From Primula veris (taxonomy: Eukaryota > Streptophyta > Magnoliopsida > Ericales > Primulaceae), in the NCBI GenBank assembly GCA_963682055.1, contig OY821741.1:19707211-19771210 (forward strand): DNA of 64,000 nucleotides, written 5' to 3'. This document shows, one piece after another, positions 1-10,800 of this stretch. Position 1 is the first letter of the stretch. The number at the start of each line of letters is the position of its first letter. Under the pieces are notes generated by a model. It ran no database searches. It saw nothing but the letters and a program-made list of their open reading frames with translations, and was not told where the DNA came from. A program made the position numbers and the translations under genes.

Positions 1-963
1 TATGTTGAAAAATTGCTCTCTGCTGTTGGATTAGGCAAAACTATTTGTTATGCTGATTCCTACTACCCTGCAGTTATTAAAGAGTTTTATGCTAATTTGA
101 GTAGTAGTGTCTTTGATGAGGGTAATCCTGCGTATGGAAGAGTCTTTTTGAGGGGTGTTACTTTGGATTTTACCCCTAAGTTAATATATGAATTCCTGAA
201 TACACCCAATCCTTCTGTGGAAAATGTTGATTATGACATGGAAGTCATTGCTCTGGTTCTCACTGGAAAGAACAACAGATTTGATGGCACTTCCATCAAA
301 ACATCCTCTCTCACATTGTGTGCTGCTATGCTACAAAAAATTGGTAGGTTTAACTGGACCCCTACCAAACAACCATCCAAAGTCAACAAAGAAATGGCCA
401 TCTTTCTCTATAAAATCATGTTTTCTTTGCCAATTAACTTTGGTAATCATGTTTTCAATCTTATTAGGGAGTTCAGTGATACTAATTCACCATCCATTCT
501 GCTACCCTTTCCTTGCTTAATCACTGCAGTCATTCTGGGCCAAGTCTCATCTATGTCTAGAGATTCTCCTATTAGTATCTCTAATGAACCAATCACAGAT
601 TGTCCCTCTGCCCTGTATATTTCTGCAAAACTGCTAAAAGAAGGGCATGTCAATGACATTTCTGGAGAAAAAGGAAAGAAAAAGGAGACCTCTAGTGCTC
701 CTTCAGAAAAGAAGAAAGGTGTGAGATGGTATCTACAACAAAAGTTGGCCTACAATCAAGAAAGAAGAGCTGAACTGGATGCTGATGATTATCAAATCAA
801 GAAGCTACTGGTGAATCTCATATAGAGTGAGGATGATGGTGATAGCGATGCTACTCACAGTGATGATGGCCTCTCCATAAGCAGTGAGGAAGAAGATGAA
901 GAAGTAGTCAGAGACACACCTCTAAGGGAAAGACCACCTCAGTCAGACATTACTCGTGACTAG
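1..963 (+). pseudogene. Envelope-like / 'putative plant transposon protein' ORF, C-terminal part
   Basis: The frame is open from the first base (TAT at 1-3), so the start lies upstream. The protein resembles the 'putative plant transposon protein' domain found in envelope-like ORFs of Sireviruses: segments such as YAVxKEFYANLS-like (about residues 19-29) and GRVFLRGV followed by a helical middle part. A lysine-rich stretch near 660-720 (GEKGKKKE, SEKKKG) follows. TAG at 823-825 interrupts the frame, but the same frame continues with a strongly acidic Ser/Asp/Glu tail (SEDDGDSDATHSDDG, SSEEEDEE) to TAG at 955-963. The acidic tail shows that the TAG at 823 is a secondary nonsense mutation. No membrane segment is obvious in the visible part. 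Confidence 0.7.
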
Positions 964-983
964 TTTGTCTAGCTTCTGACAAA

Positions 984-1358
984 TAGGGGGAGATGAACAA
1001 AGTTTAAAGTTTATGTGTTTTTTGTTTTTAAGCTTCAACTTCAATTTCAAGACTTTATGTTGATGTTTTTAAATTTCAATTACAATTGCTGTACTAAGAC
1101 TTTGTTGTGCCATGTTTTGGCCTTAAAAATTTTTGCAATTTCCATTTTGAAGTATGTCTGTCTTTAGAATTGAATCTGTTCTGAAAATCTGTGAATGGAT
1201 ATATTTTGTGCTTAATTGATGCTTGGAATTCTAACTTACAGGGGGAGCTTAAACAGATGTATATACAGTGTAAAACTGTGCTGAAATTGAATTTGAAGGT
1301 GGTTGGGGTGATTTATAAACTTAATTGATTTGTCAAAACCAATGACAAAGGGGGAGAT
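984..1358 (+). other. Multiplied polypurine tract region of the Sirevirus
   Basis: Three G5-containing purine motifs occur: TAGGGGGAGATGAA near 984-997, ACAGGGGGAGC near 1238-1248, and AAAGGGGGAGAT at 1348-1358, which abuts the LTR. The last is the likely functional polypurine tract that primes plus-strand DNA. The repetition upstream is a described Sirevirus feature. Confidence 0.65.
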
Positions 1359-2573
1359 TGTTAGGACCAGATTTCTGGTCTAAATACTATTTGTTGTCTA
1401 TTGGTTTTTACTTAATAATCCTAACTGTTTGTTTAAGAACTAAGACAGTGTTGTTAGGTTTCAAGCAATGTTGCAACCTCAGCTACAACCTACTGAGACA
1501 AGTGTTGACAGGTTTCAAGCAATGTTGCAACCACAGTTACAACCTGCTAAGACAGCGTGGATGGTTTCAAGTAAATGTTGCAACCTTAGTTGCAACGACA
1601 GTTCCAACATGCTGCTTTGCAGGATTCTGTCTAGTTCTGTAAATCTGCACATATATTCTTTAATGGTAATTATTTGTTCTAAAGTATGTAGGATATATTC
1701 TCATATGATCCTAAGGGTCTAGTACGCGTTTATTGAGAATATCAAAGTGGTAAGGAAAGATGTTTCCTAAAAGATATAAAGAGATTAATTTTATAAAGTT
1801 ATGTTTCCTTTACATAGATAAATCTATATCTCTATTCTTATGCAAATCCTTATCACTTGTTTCAATCTTTGTTCCTTATCAAAATCAGTATGATTTGTTT
1901 AAGATTGAATGTAATATGGAGTTTAATGTTTCATATATAGATAAAAAGATATTATCCTAAAAGATATTGTCTTTATATGTTTACTTGTTATAGGAAAAGA
2001 CTAACTCCTATTTTCAAGCTTGTTATTAAACAGGTATCAACCAATGATGATTGGAGTCAATACACGCTGAAGAATCACGTAATGCTTGGAGAGATCGAAG
2101 CCAATCAATAAAGTCAAAAACAATCACAAAAGACATTGAAGATAGAAGATTGTTTTTACTTGCTTATATAGTTGATAACTTATCTTGTAAAAAGTGTGTG
2201 TTCTAAATTATAAAGAACTCATTCTAGAGAGAATACACAAAGAGCTTTCAAAAGAAAAACAATGGTGGGATGCCATTGATTTATTAAGTGATAGTTATAA
2301 GGTAGGAGCAATATAGAGATATGCAGAAAAACCTAGAGAGAGTCTGAGAGTTTTTCATTAAGACTTGAATCCTATATTGTAAGCTTTTATAATATCATAA
2401 TCTGGGTAAGTGCTCCGGAGACGTAGCCTAGTTAGGTGAACTCCGTTGTTAAATGTGCGTGTGATTTATTTCAAGTACATTTAACTTTTTACAGTTCTGT
2501 CCATTAATACACTTGGTTCCAACTGTGATTGCAACCTCACTTGAAATCTAACTGCAAAACTGCAACTAGAACA
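1359..2573 (+). repeat. 3' LTR of the Sirevirus-type element
   Basis: The LTR starts TGTTAGGACCAG right after the polypurine tract. It probably ends at CTAGAACA (2573), giving TGTT...AACA ends. The segment near 2408-2445 (CTCCGGAGACGTAGCC) resembles the conserved block near the 3' end of many plant copia LTRs. The right border is inferred, because the partner LTR is not in the window. Confidence 0.55.
1456..1610 (+). repeat. Tandem repeat inside the LTR
   Basis: Three imperfect copies of a roughly 50-bp unit begin GGTTTCAAGCAATGTTGCAA (near 1457, 1511 and 1564) and contain variants of CAACC-CAGTTACAACCTGCT. Confidence 0.7.
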
Positions 2574-3566
2574 GCGGATAGGAATTTCAGATTCAAATGA
2601 AGACGAAGCATAATAAAATAACGATATTGCATGAAGAAAGAAACTCAAGTGACACAATAATCGTTAGGAAAAGCATTGCTATCTGATCTGCATATCAGAA
2701 TACCCAAGTGCCTTGATTTCAATTCTGGATATTAACCAAGATTTTACAAAATCCGAACCTTTGCAAATGCTATTTCTACATGCATACTATAAACTTTCAA
2801 CAATTAGTTTGCCATGCTATTACAATTGATTATTTATACATGCATCTAAGAAAATATAAAAAATAGTAGGTGTCTCTAACTTTTGAACTCAAAGGAACTA
2901 ACTTGTTATATTTTTATTGTTTGATTATGCTGATTAAATAACCCTAGGTCAAACAAACATTTAGCTCACCAGCAATAAATTTAAACTCTGAAGTAATCGT
3001 AAATTCTCAGATTTTGGCATACTAATTACTGGATCGTTTGTAGATTGATATCTAAATTCTAGATTTTGAAAGGGCCCCTAATTGTTCCAATTTGTGTTGA
3101 TTGCTGTTTAAAATTGTAAGTTTTGGTAGGCTCATTTTGATAAAAGCAAAAGATAATAGGTTTGTGTACAAGGATAATATTTTCCCGTCATCTTGAGTAA
3201 TTGATCAGCCGTTGTAATGGCTATATTTTTTATATCACCAATTAAATGAAAATTTTCTTGTAAACCACCGTGTACTAGGGTAATTATTCTCTTTATTAAA
3301 TATTTTGCAGAAGAAAGCAAATGCATTCCCTATTCTTTGATGTTTATGTATACCATCACTGCATAATGTGTATCTAATTGCGAAATACCTTTGTTTGATT
3401 TTTCAGCGCTTATGGATCTCAGGTGGAGTAGAAGGAAAATATTAAGATGCGTGACCAACTCAATGACTGTAATCTTTCTAGATACCCCCTTTATGTTTTC
3501 TTCTTTTTTAACTCATTAACTTTATCACTTCTGAAGTTATTTTTATCTTGGTTTTATTAATAGAAA
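2574..3566. other. Intergenic, AT-rich; no gene seen
   Basis: Only very short open frames are present. I see no protein family, RNA gene or clear repeat here. Confidence 0.6.
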
Positions 3567-3713
3567 ATGGTCAGAGCTGGACCTGACAGGGATGATGATT
3601 TTGTTCAGCTGCCAATTGATGTTTTATTGAATATCCTACAACATTTGCCTTCTAAAGAAGCAGCAAGGACAAGTGTGTTGTCTCATATGTGGAAGAATCT
3701 CTTAATGTATTAA
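3567..3713 (+). pseudogene. F-box domain relic
   Basis: A 48-codon frame starts at ATG 3567 and stops at TAA 3711-3713. It reads as the N-terminus of a plant F-box/FBD-type protein: LPIDVLLNILQHLPSKEA then RTSVLSHMWKNL, with the usual LP..(V/L)L..I...LP.KEA.R...LS..W pattern at about residues 15-45. F-box proteins bring substrates to SCF ubiquitin ligases. The frame stops directly after the F-box where an LRR/FBD region would follow, so this is a truncated relic. AG just before the ATG and GT-like sequence near 3470 suggest an old 5' leader exon, but this is weak. Confidence 0.65.
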
Positions 3714-4550
3714 TACGCAGCAGCAGTAGTAACAAACAATGCGGGTGAATTGATGAATAATTGCGTTCTCTCCAGCCTAATTTCAAAGTATTGAAATGTT
3801 GATCATTAAAAATCATTTGACATCATCAGGTGCACTGACCAAATCAAGGTCAGACTCCTTGTGCATACCCCAATTTAAATAAATAAATGAAGCTGAACTG
3901 CAGTTTATATGGAGTAGCTCATTAGAAAAGCAGGCCTCTGAATATTAAAACCAAGTCAATTTTTTCGGACGGCAAACAAACAAATATCTAAATTTATTGT
4001 CTTCGAGAATATTGGGACTATCATGAGGAGCAAGCGCTTTTCAGTTTTCTCTGTGTGAAATCACATTTGAATCAAGAACAAATACGAGGGTAGTAGTTGA
4101 TAGTCATTCTAGAACACAAAACGTTACACCTTTTCTATGTTGTTTCTTCAGCGAGGTAACAGTTTAATTCCAGATTCCAGTTCTGGAAGTTGGCTAAAAT
4201 GAGATTTTATGTTGAAAGTCCAAATAACGGTCATCAAAAAACAGATTTCGTACGCTTTTGGCACCAAGTGATTGTCTTCACTAGTTAGTTTGTTTCAGTT
4301 TTTTTATCTGCATAATATCTGAGGACGTATTTATTTATCGAGTTCGCCCCCACTTCTAATGACGATACTATCTTTGAAGATCATATTTTATTAAATCCTG
4401 CAACAAAGGCAGAAATAAATTATTACTTTAACTTAAAATATTCAGAGTCTCATTTCTTTAGCTGATGTTAGGATTTATCTAAATGATGCATCATTGACAT
4501 GGTCAAAAGGGATCCAAACTTTTCTGGTTTACATCAACCTACATCTTCTT
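3714..4550. other. Intergenic; no gene seen
   Basis: Noncoding sequence between the F-box relic and the promoter of the PRXL2-like gene. Nothing supportable is seen. Confidence 0.5.
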
Positions 4551-4620
4551 TATATAAATATGTACTTATAAGATGGCAATTTAACTATCAACTCATTCAT
4601 CCAGGAACAGTATATAAAAA
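4551..4620 (+). promoter_or_regulatory. TATA boxes of the PRXL2-like gene
   Basis: Two TATA motifs lie upstream of the ATG at 4665: TATATAAATA at 4551-4560 and TATATAAAAA at 4611-4620. The second would put the transcript start only about 20-30 bases before the ATG, and the first gives a more usual leader. Confidence 0.45.
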
Positions 4621-4664
4621 CAAATAGTTCAAATACTTTGGACTAATTAATTTTAAGCAATACT

Positions 4665-4817
4665 ATGGCTTCTTTCTCAGTCGAGGATTTTGTTGGAAAT
4701 GGAGTTCTAAAAAGCTTTCTTCCAAAGCTGCTAAATGAAGGGTGGGATAATGTACCGACTATAAAGATTATGAGTTCGGAGGATATGGATGCCATGAACA
4801 TGACCCGACAACAAGAG
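4665..4817 (+). CDS. PRXL2-like gene exon 1
   Basis: Exon 1 codes residues 1-51, MASFSVEDF to MTRQQE. It ends at a codon boundary before GT at 4818. The ATG at 4665 is the only one near the TATA box, and the N-terminus agrees with what I know of the plant family. Confidence 0.8.
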
Positions 4818-7800
4818 GTTTTCTTTTTCTTTTTCTGAAATTTGAAAATAAAGGTTATCGAACAATAAACAATTTCTCTGGTTTTGTCAAAATATTATCA
4901 TCCTGGCCTATTACCGCTGCCCTTCTCACTTTTTAATTTCTCTGTCTGTTTATTCGACGATTAAGCCTTTCCAGCAGCTATATGTATAACTCCTTCAAGC
5001 GGCAAGATAACTTTTATGTTCAAACTAATTTTAGATTCATAAATACAACTATTCATGTTTATATATGGCTACATTGTATAGACAATCTGTACAGAAATTT
5101 ACACACGTAGCAGAATATCTTTTGTTCTCCTCAAACCGTTATATTTAGAAAATAAGAAAATAATAATCGATTGATAAATATCCGGAATGTCATTTGACTT
5201 GATTGCCAAAACCAAAGAGGGAGAAAACTCAAGAGAAAAAAGTACAATTTTAGTTGTGATTAGAGATTTTGGTTCTCGATATCACACTCGTTTGAGGTGG
5301 TTTCGGAATTTCAATCAGTAATGATTTCAAGTAAGTAAAATTTAATATGTTTTACTTAATTCAATTTCGTAAGGTAAAAATCAGAAGAAACTTTTTCTTG
5401 GTTTGCAGAACTGGGCTTTGTCTTATTTTTATTTCTAAAACTTGGTTGTTTCTTGAGAATTCTGTGCACTTTTTTTTTCTTGAAAACACATGAAATATAT
5501 TTCGTGCACCACTTCTCAGTAGCTCAGCTAAAATGCAATGAAGTTTGTTTTTAGGCATAAGCAAAACACCCTTAACTTATGGAAATTACATAAAAATGTA
5601 AATTCCTTGTTTATGGAAATTTTAGGATGCATTGGAAATAAGGTCATATCTACATGATTGTGACCTCGTGGGATACGGAGATAAGCTAGAGTGTTCTGGA
5701 AAAAGCATTCAGGAAATTTCAGCCCTGAATGCTGCTGATCTTTCTTCTCAGTTCGATATGAAAAGAGGCCACATCGCTCGCTTTATGTATAAGACCGGCA
5801 CAATTAACAAAAATGACCTTAGATCAAGTAATTCTGTGAAGGTTCAACGCATAAATTCGACGTTTAATTTGGGTATTAATAATGATGGGCATATTTATAA
5901 AGGTATTGTGGCTGCAGGCCCCGCCGAGGCTAGAGCATGTGGGTGTGTAAAGGCTCCTTCGATATCTGAAACTGTCGCACCATATTCCGAAGTTGAAAAC
6001 ATTTCTATACTGAAATTGACTCCTGAGTATAAAATTAAAATGGAGCTTCTGGTGAAAATAAAGACACCGCCAATGAAGGTTTCGGAATTATGGCGCGAAA
6101 AGCCGGCCGTTATTCTCTGTATCAGGCGCCCTGGGTGAATTTCTATTTACATACTTTCAAATGTTTTGTTGTGACGGATCGTTATCCGAGACTTTAATAT
6201 GGTAATATGATATGATAAATAAATAACCGACGGATACAAAATAGTAAATATAGCAACGCACTGGACAAAACGATATACGTGGTTCGGCTATGCTTACTCT
6301 ACGGTGAAAACACAGAGTATATTTCACTATATATATGAGGTTACAATGTGAGGACGCTCAATAATTACTTGTACAATATTAATACACAAGTAATTATACC
6401 TCACAATACTCACTATATATTTTCTTACACCACTCGTGCACACAACTGCAGCTTCTGTTACTGGGATACTCTCACTGATTCTCACTCATAAAACACTTCT
6501 GTTATGTTCTATTTCGGATGAGATGTGATGCCTTTAGAAACCACTGACATAGCCCATTTATAGGCAAATGTCTTTCAATGTGAATAAAAGGAAATAGACA
6601 AGTCCAAAAAGAAATAGTACGGCTTGTCCCTTTGAAAACTAAATCACACACATGGGAATTGACAACACTGCTGACAAATCTCCCACTCAAATCCATGTGT
6701 ACACAGACGTGAAACTTCTCTTCTTCGCTTTCGCTATGCCCGTACGGGCATCAATTACCTTTTATGGACATCCAGTCCAAGCAATGCTTGAACTTGGATA
6801 CACCAACCGGCTTCAACATCATGTCAGCAGGATTATCTGCCATAATACCAGTAATTGTAATACTAATAAAGCATTAACTTTGATTGGGTAAATTAAGCTA
6901 AATAAAGCATTAACTCTGGTCGGTTAAGTTAAGCTTCTCAACAATAATGATATAAATTGACGATAAGAAATATTAGACAAGTTAGTATTCTTTCTTTATT
7001 GATCGGTGAATCTTCTTGATCGGAATTACAGTTTTTATTATACTTATGCTAGGCCTGTTAATTTAATCTTAATATTGGTCTTTAACTTAGCATTGATACT
7101 CGGTCTTTGGCTTGACTTCTATCCGCGTATTTTCTAGTGAGATAAGCTCTAAAAAGTCTCTGTATTGTATTCTTTTTGCTCAGATCTCAGGTCCTTTTTT
7201 CAGTACTGGTACTTGACTATTTATAGGCGTCTGTGCGCCATAGGATGTTGACAAGTGTCAATCTCATCTGTCAACTCATGGGCTTTTTAACTGTTGGGGC
7301 TTTACTAATTGGGCTTGGATGTTAATGGATAATTATTACCCTTATCTTTAAGTAGGGAGAAGACCATTATACCCCGGGTCCTATTATAATTGCGTTGGGT
7401 ACCCCGTTAATAATGCATGGGTCGGTTCGTACCCATATAGATATATTCGGGTTTGATTTTTATGTTCTATCAAGTGCTCCCTGAATTCTTCGGTGTGGTT
7501 TCCATGGCGAGGGAGTCATGTTCGGTCTTATATGGATGTTATCCTGGCCTTGCTGTTCCCGATGTTTTATCGAGCAACGTGATCGATTTGTAACTGCTTC
7601 CTTTGCGGCCATTAATGGCATTGGAAAGTTCAGGCATGCTATCTTGTTTCGAAGAGACTCTTGACCTTCCCACTATCTGTCCGTTATAAAAGGGACTCTG
7701 CATTACTTCTATTTCATCCCTTACGATTTCAACTTCTCTTGTGACACCATGACTTCTCCTAATGGATCTAGCGGAGACAACTTCTCTGAATATCTTGCCT

Positions 7801-10800
7801 ATCTGGAGGGCGAGGTTAGGAAGGCTCGTGTCCTGAAGACAGGTTCGTCTTCTTGGCTAGGGAAGCTGTCAGGGTACCTGACTTAGAGGAAAGGGTGGCG
7901 GCTTTAGACACAGCCCACCATGTAGATTTGGCTGACCGGGATTGGGCTCTAGACCGGGTCAAAAGACTTGAGGCTTCTCGGGATAGGCATAAGACGTCCA
8001 AGAGGGCTTACAAATTGGCCCTAAAGCAATTGCACGCTCGGTCTAAGAAAGGGCCGGGTGACGGTGAAGTGGGTTCCTCCCCTAATTAGTTTATTTCTTT
8101 TTGTAATTTCTTTGCTATTTATTTACGGTTGTATTGCCCCTATGTAATAGAATCTCTGAATTTTAATAAAATCTTCCCTTATTCTCATCCTCTATCCGTT
8201 GTTTGTTTTTCAATCGTATTTCTCCTTCACTGTATTTCTTCTTACCACGTGTTTTGTGGTGCTATGATGGATTTTCTTGAGCCATGTGCATAAATCTTAT
8301 CCAATATTTTTAAGACTGTTGCACTTCCCCATAGTGGCACGTGTGTAATGGCTTCCCCATATTTATCTTTTTCAAATATTGACACGAATCCAAGAGTCTC
8401 TTTGATAAGATGCATCTCTTCAATGCACGCGTTTCTTAAAACCTTTTGGCAAACGGTTGCGATTCCCCACCTTATGTCTCTCTTAATCCATCTATAAATA
8501 CCCCATTTTGGCATGTTTTTCTTCATTATCTCTCCATATTTCTTCTTCTTGCTATATATTTTTATTCTGTAAACTTGCTACTTTCAACATGTCTGCCCCT
8601 TTTACCAAGTCAACCTTGGCCTTACAAGTGGAGGCTTTTGAGGCTTCTTATGTTAACGTGCAGAGGATGTTATGTGATGCTGAGGGAGAGTTGCAGATAA
8701 TGTGTTATCACCATACTGAGATGGTGAGGGAATTGACTTGGTTGAGGGCCGAGTTGGACTATTGCAGGCATGCTCGCCAGACTTTAGTCGAGGAGAACAA
8801 CATGCTTCGGAGGAATCCTTCACTTCAAGATACTGTAAGCCTGGTCGGGCCCTCTCACTGATACCGATCAACTTTGCCCGTGCTACCCTAGTTTTGTTTT
8901 TTATTTTTATTTTAAATATGTTGTCCTCTGATGTAATAATTTCCAATGTAACTCATTCTTATTAATGAAATGAATGTTTATTCCTTTTCCTGTTTGTTTT
9001 CTTACTTACTGTTCTTTATTTATTCATTGCTTTTCCTTCTGTCATTTGTTGTACTTGCTGTTTGTCATTTTTTTTGGGGTTGTCAGATCATCGAATATAT
9101 CATTTGCTTTTCTCTCTTTTTTATTTTTTGTTGTGCCCACGTGATATCTATGCCACGCGTCAGTCAGTCAAAGATGCATGTTCCCAAGTATTGTCAGTCA
9201 AAGATGCATGTTCCCAAGTATTGTCAGTGCTTTGTCGCATTATCTACGCTCTATAAATACCAATCAATCTTTCTTTATCCTTCATCATCATCTTGCATAA
9301 GTTTATTGTATTTCTTTCTCACTCATCTTCTTTTTCGCTTTTCTTTGTTACATATTATCCTTCAAGAGTGTCAGAGCCAAAGGTGAGATACCATGCCCAG
9401 ATGAAGGATTTGGATGCTGGGGTGGCTCAGGTCTGTCATCTCATGGCCAAACTTGAGACGGAGTATGGGAATCTGGCCCTAAGTCTGTATGACTCCTACC
9501 CCGATGAGACTATCAAATGGACTAAAATTTCTTCCCTGAGTCTCCAGCTCGATCAGTTGTTGTTGCGGAGGGGTCAGTTGATGAGCTCTTGGTATGAGGC
9601 CTAGGAGATTTGGGAACAAGCGCTGGAAGAGTTTGACAATGGTCCTCAGGACCTCGCCAGCGTAACGGCCAAAAATGCACGGCTTAGAGACCATATCACG
9701 GCCCTTACTAGGGAGAATGCGTCTTTGGCCGTTATCAACTCCTCGTTTCGAGCTCGGTTTGCTCGCTTTGATCGTGCGGCTCCTCGGGAGCCTTTCTCTC
9801 AGTCGGGAAGTTCGGCTTTCCAGCCCACTGGTTCTTGATTTAATTTTTCTTGCTTCTTTTAATCCGTTGTATTTTCCTTTTCTCTTGTTTCTTATCCTAT
9901 CTGTGGTTGAACCGTTGGGCTCCCTTGTAATTTGTGCGTTCTCGTAACTCGTAATTTTTTTAAATTTGAACAGTTGCACCGCTTCATATTTTATGCCTTT
10001 TCGTATTTTGCTATTTCTTTTTAATTTTGAACTGTTGCACCGCTTTGTACTATGTGCTTTTTCGTATTTTGTGATTTCTTTTTAAATTTGGACTGTTGCA
10101 CCACTTCGTAGTTTGTGCCTATTGGTTCCCTATAAATGCTCCCTATTGTTGGCATTTTATTAACCTCTTTTCTTCTCTCTCTTGTTTTATAACTCTTGTT
10201 TCTTCTAACCCACTGCTTCCTGAGATGGCTCCCGTCACCAGATCTGCTGCCAAGAGAAATGCCCTTCTTGAGAATGAGCCTACTTATAGGTTGCCTCCTC
10301 CTCCTGGTTTTGAGGATTTGACTCCGCTTGAGTTGAAAGAGATCGAGGTTAAGTGGCTGAAGGTGGAGCTCAAGTGTTCTGAGACTGAATGCCGGAGGTT
10401 CAGGCAGTATTGGGAAAAAGAGAAGGTTGCTCATTACGAAGCTGAGGAGAAGTGAAAATCTCAGGCTTGTATTCTACGACAAGCGGAGGTCGGTATCTCT
10501 TGCATGGTAAGGGAAAAGGGGCGTTTTGAGGAGCTCTTGGCGAAGAAGCCTGCCGATGTGGGTGGTAGTTCTAAGGTTTAGGAATAGAAAGGGTGGTAAT
10601 AATAATTTTTTTGTTTTTGTGTGGCTTCAATCAGTTGTATTTTTTTTGTTTTCCTCTTTGTGGACGAATAAAAGTAATTTATTATCTGCTTCTCTTTAAT
10701 ATTCGCTTGTTGCTTCTGTTGCTCGATTTTTTGTTGCTCCTCTTCGACGTGTGAATATGTTGAAGTCAGGCATTTGTGTTTTCCCGGCTTTGGGATGAGA

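Larger units (their letters stand above)
1..2573 (+). mobile_element. Sirevirus-type Ty1/copia element, 3' part (runs off left edge)
   Basis: The left edge holds the 3' end of a plus-strand copia element. In order there is an envelope-like ORF open to the window edge, a noncoding stretch with three G5-type purine motifs, and a long LTR starting TGTTAGGACC directly after AAAGGGGGAGAT. An ORF downstream of pol plus several polypurine-like motifs before the 3' LTR are known marks of Sireviruses (Maximus/SIRE1 lineage). The gag-pol part and 5' LTR lie outside the window, so age and target duplication cannot be read. The lineage call is inference from this layout. Confidence 0.75.

Noticed and set aside
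9479..10434. Minus-strand ORFs opposite antisense units 3 and 4
   Set aside because: They are shadows; the plus frame has TATA boxes and coiled-coil pattern, the minus frame has no gag-pol similarity.
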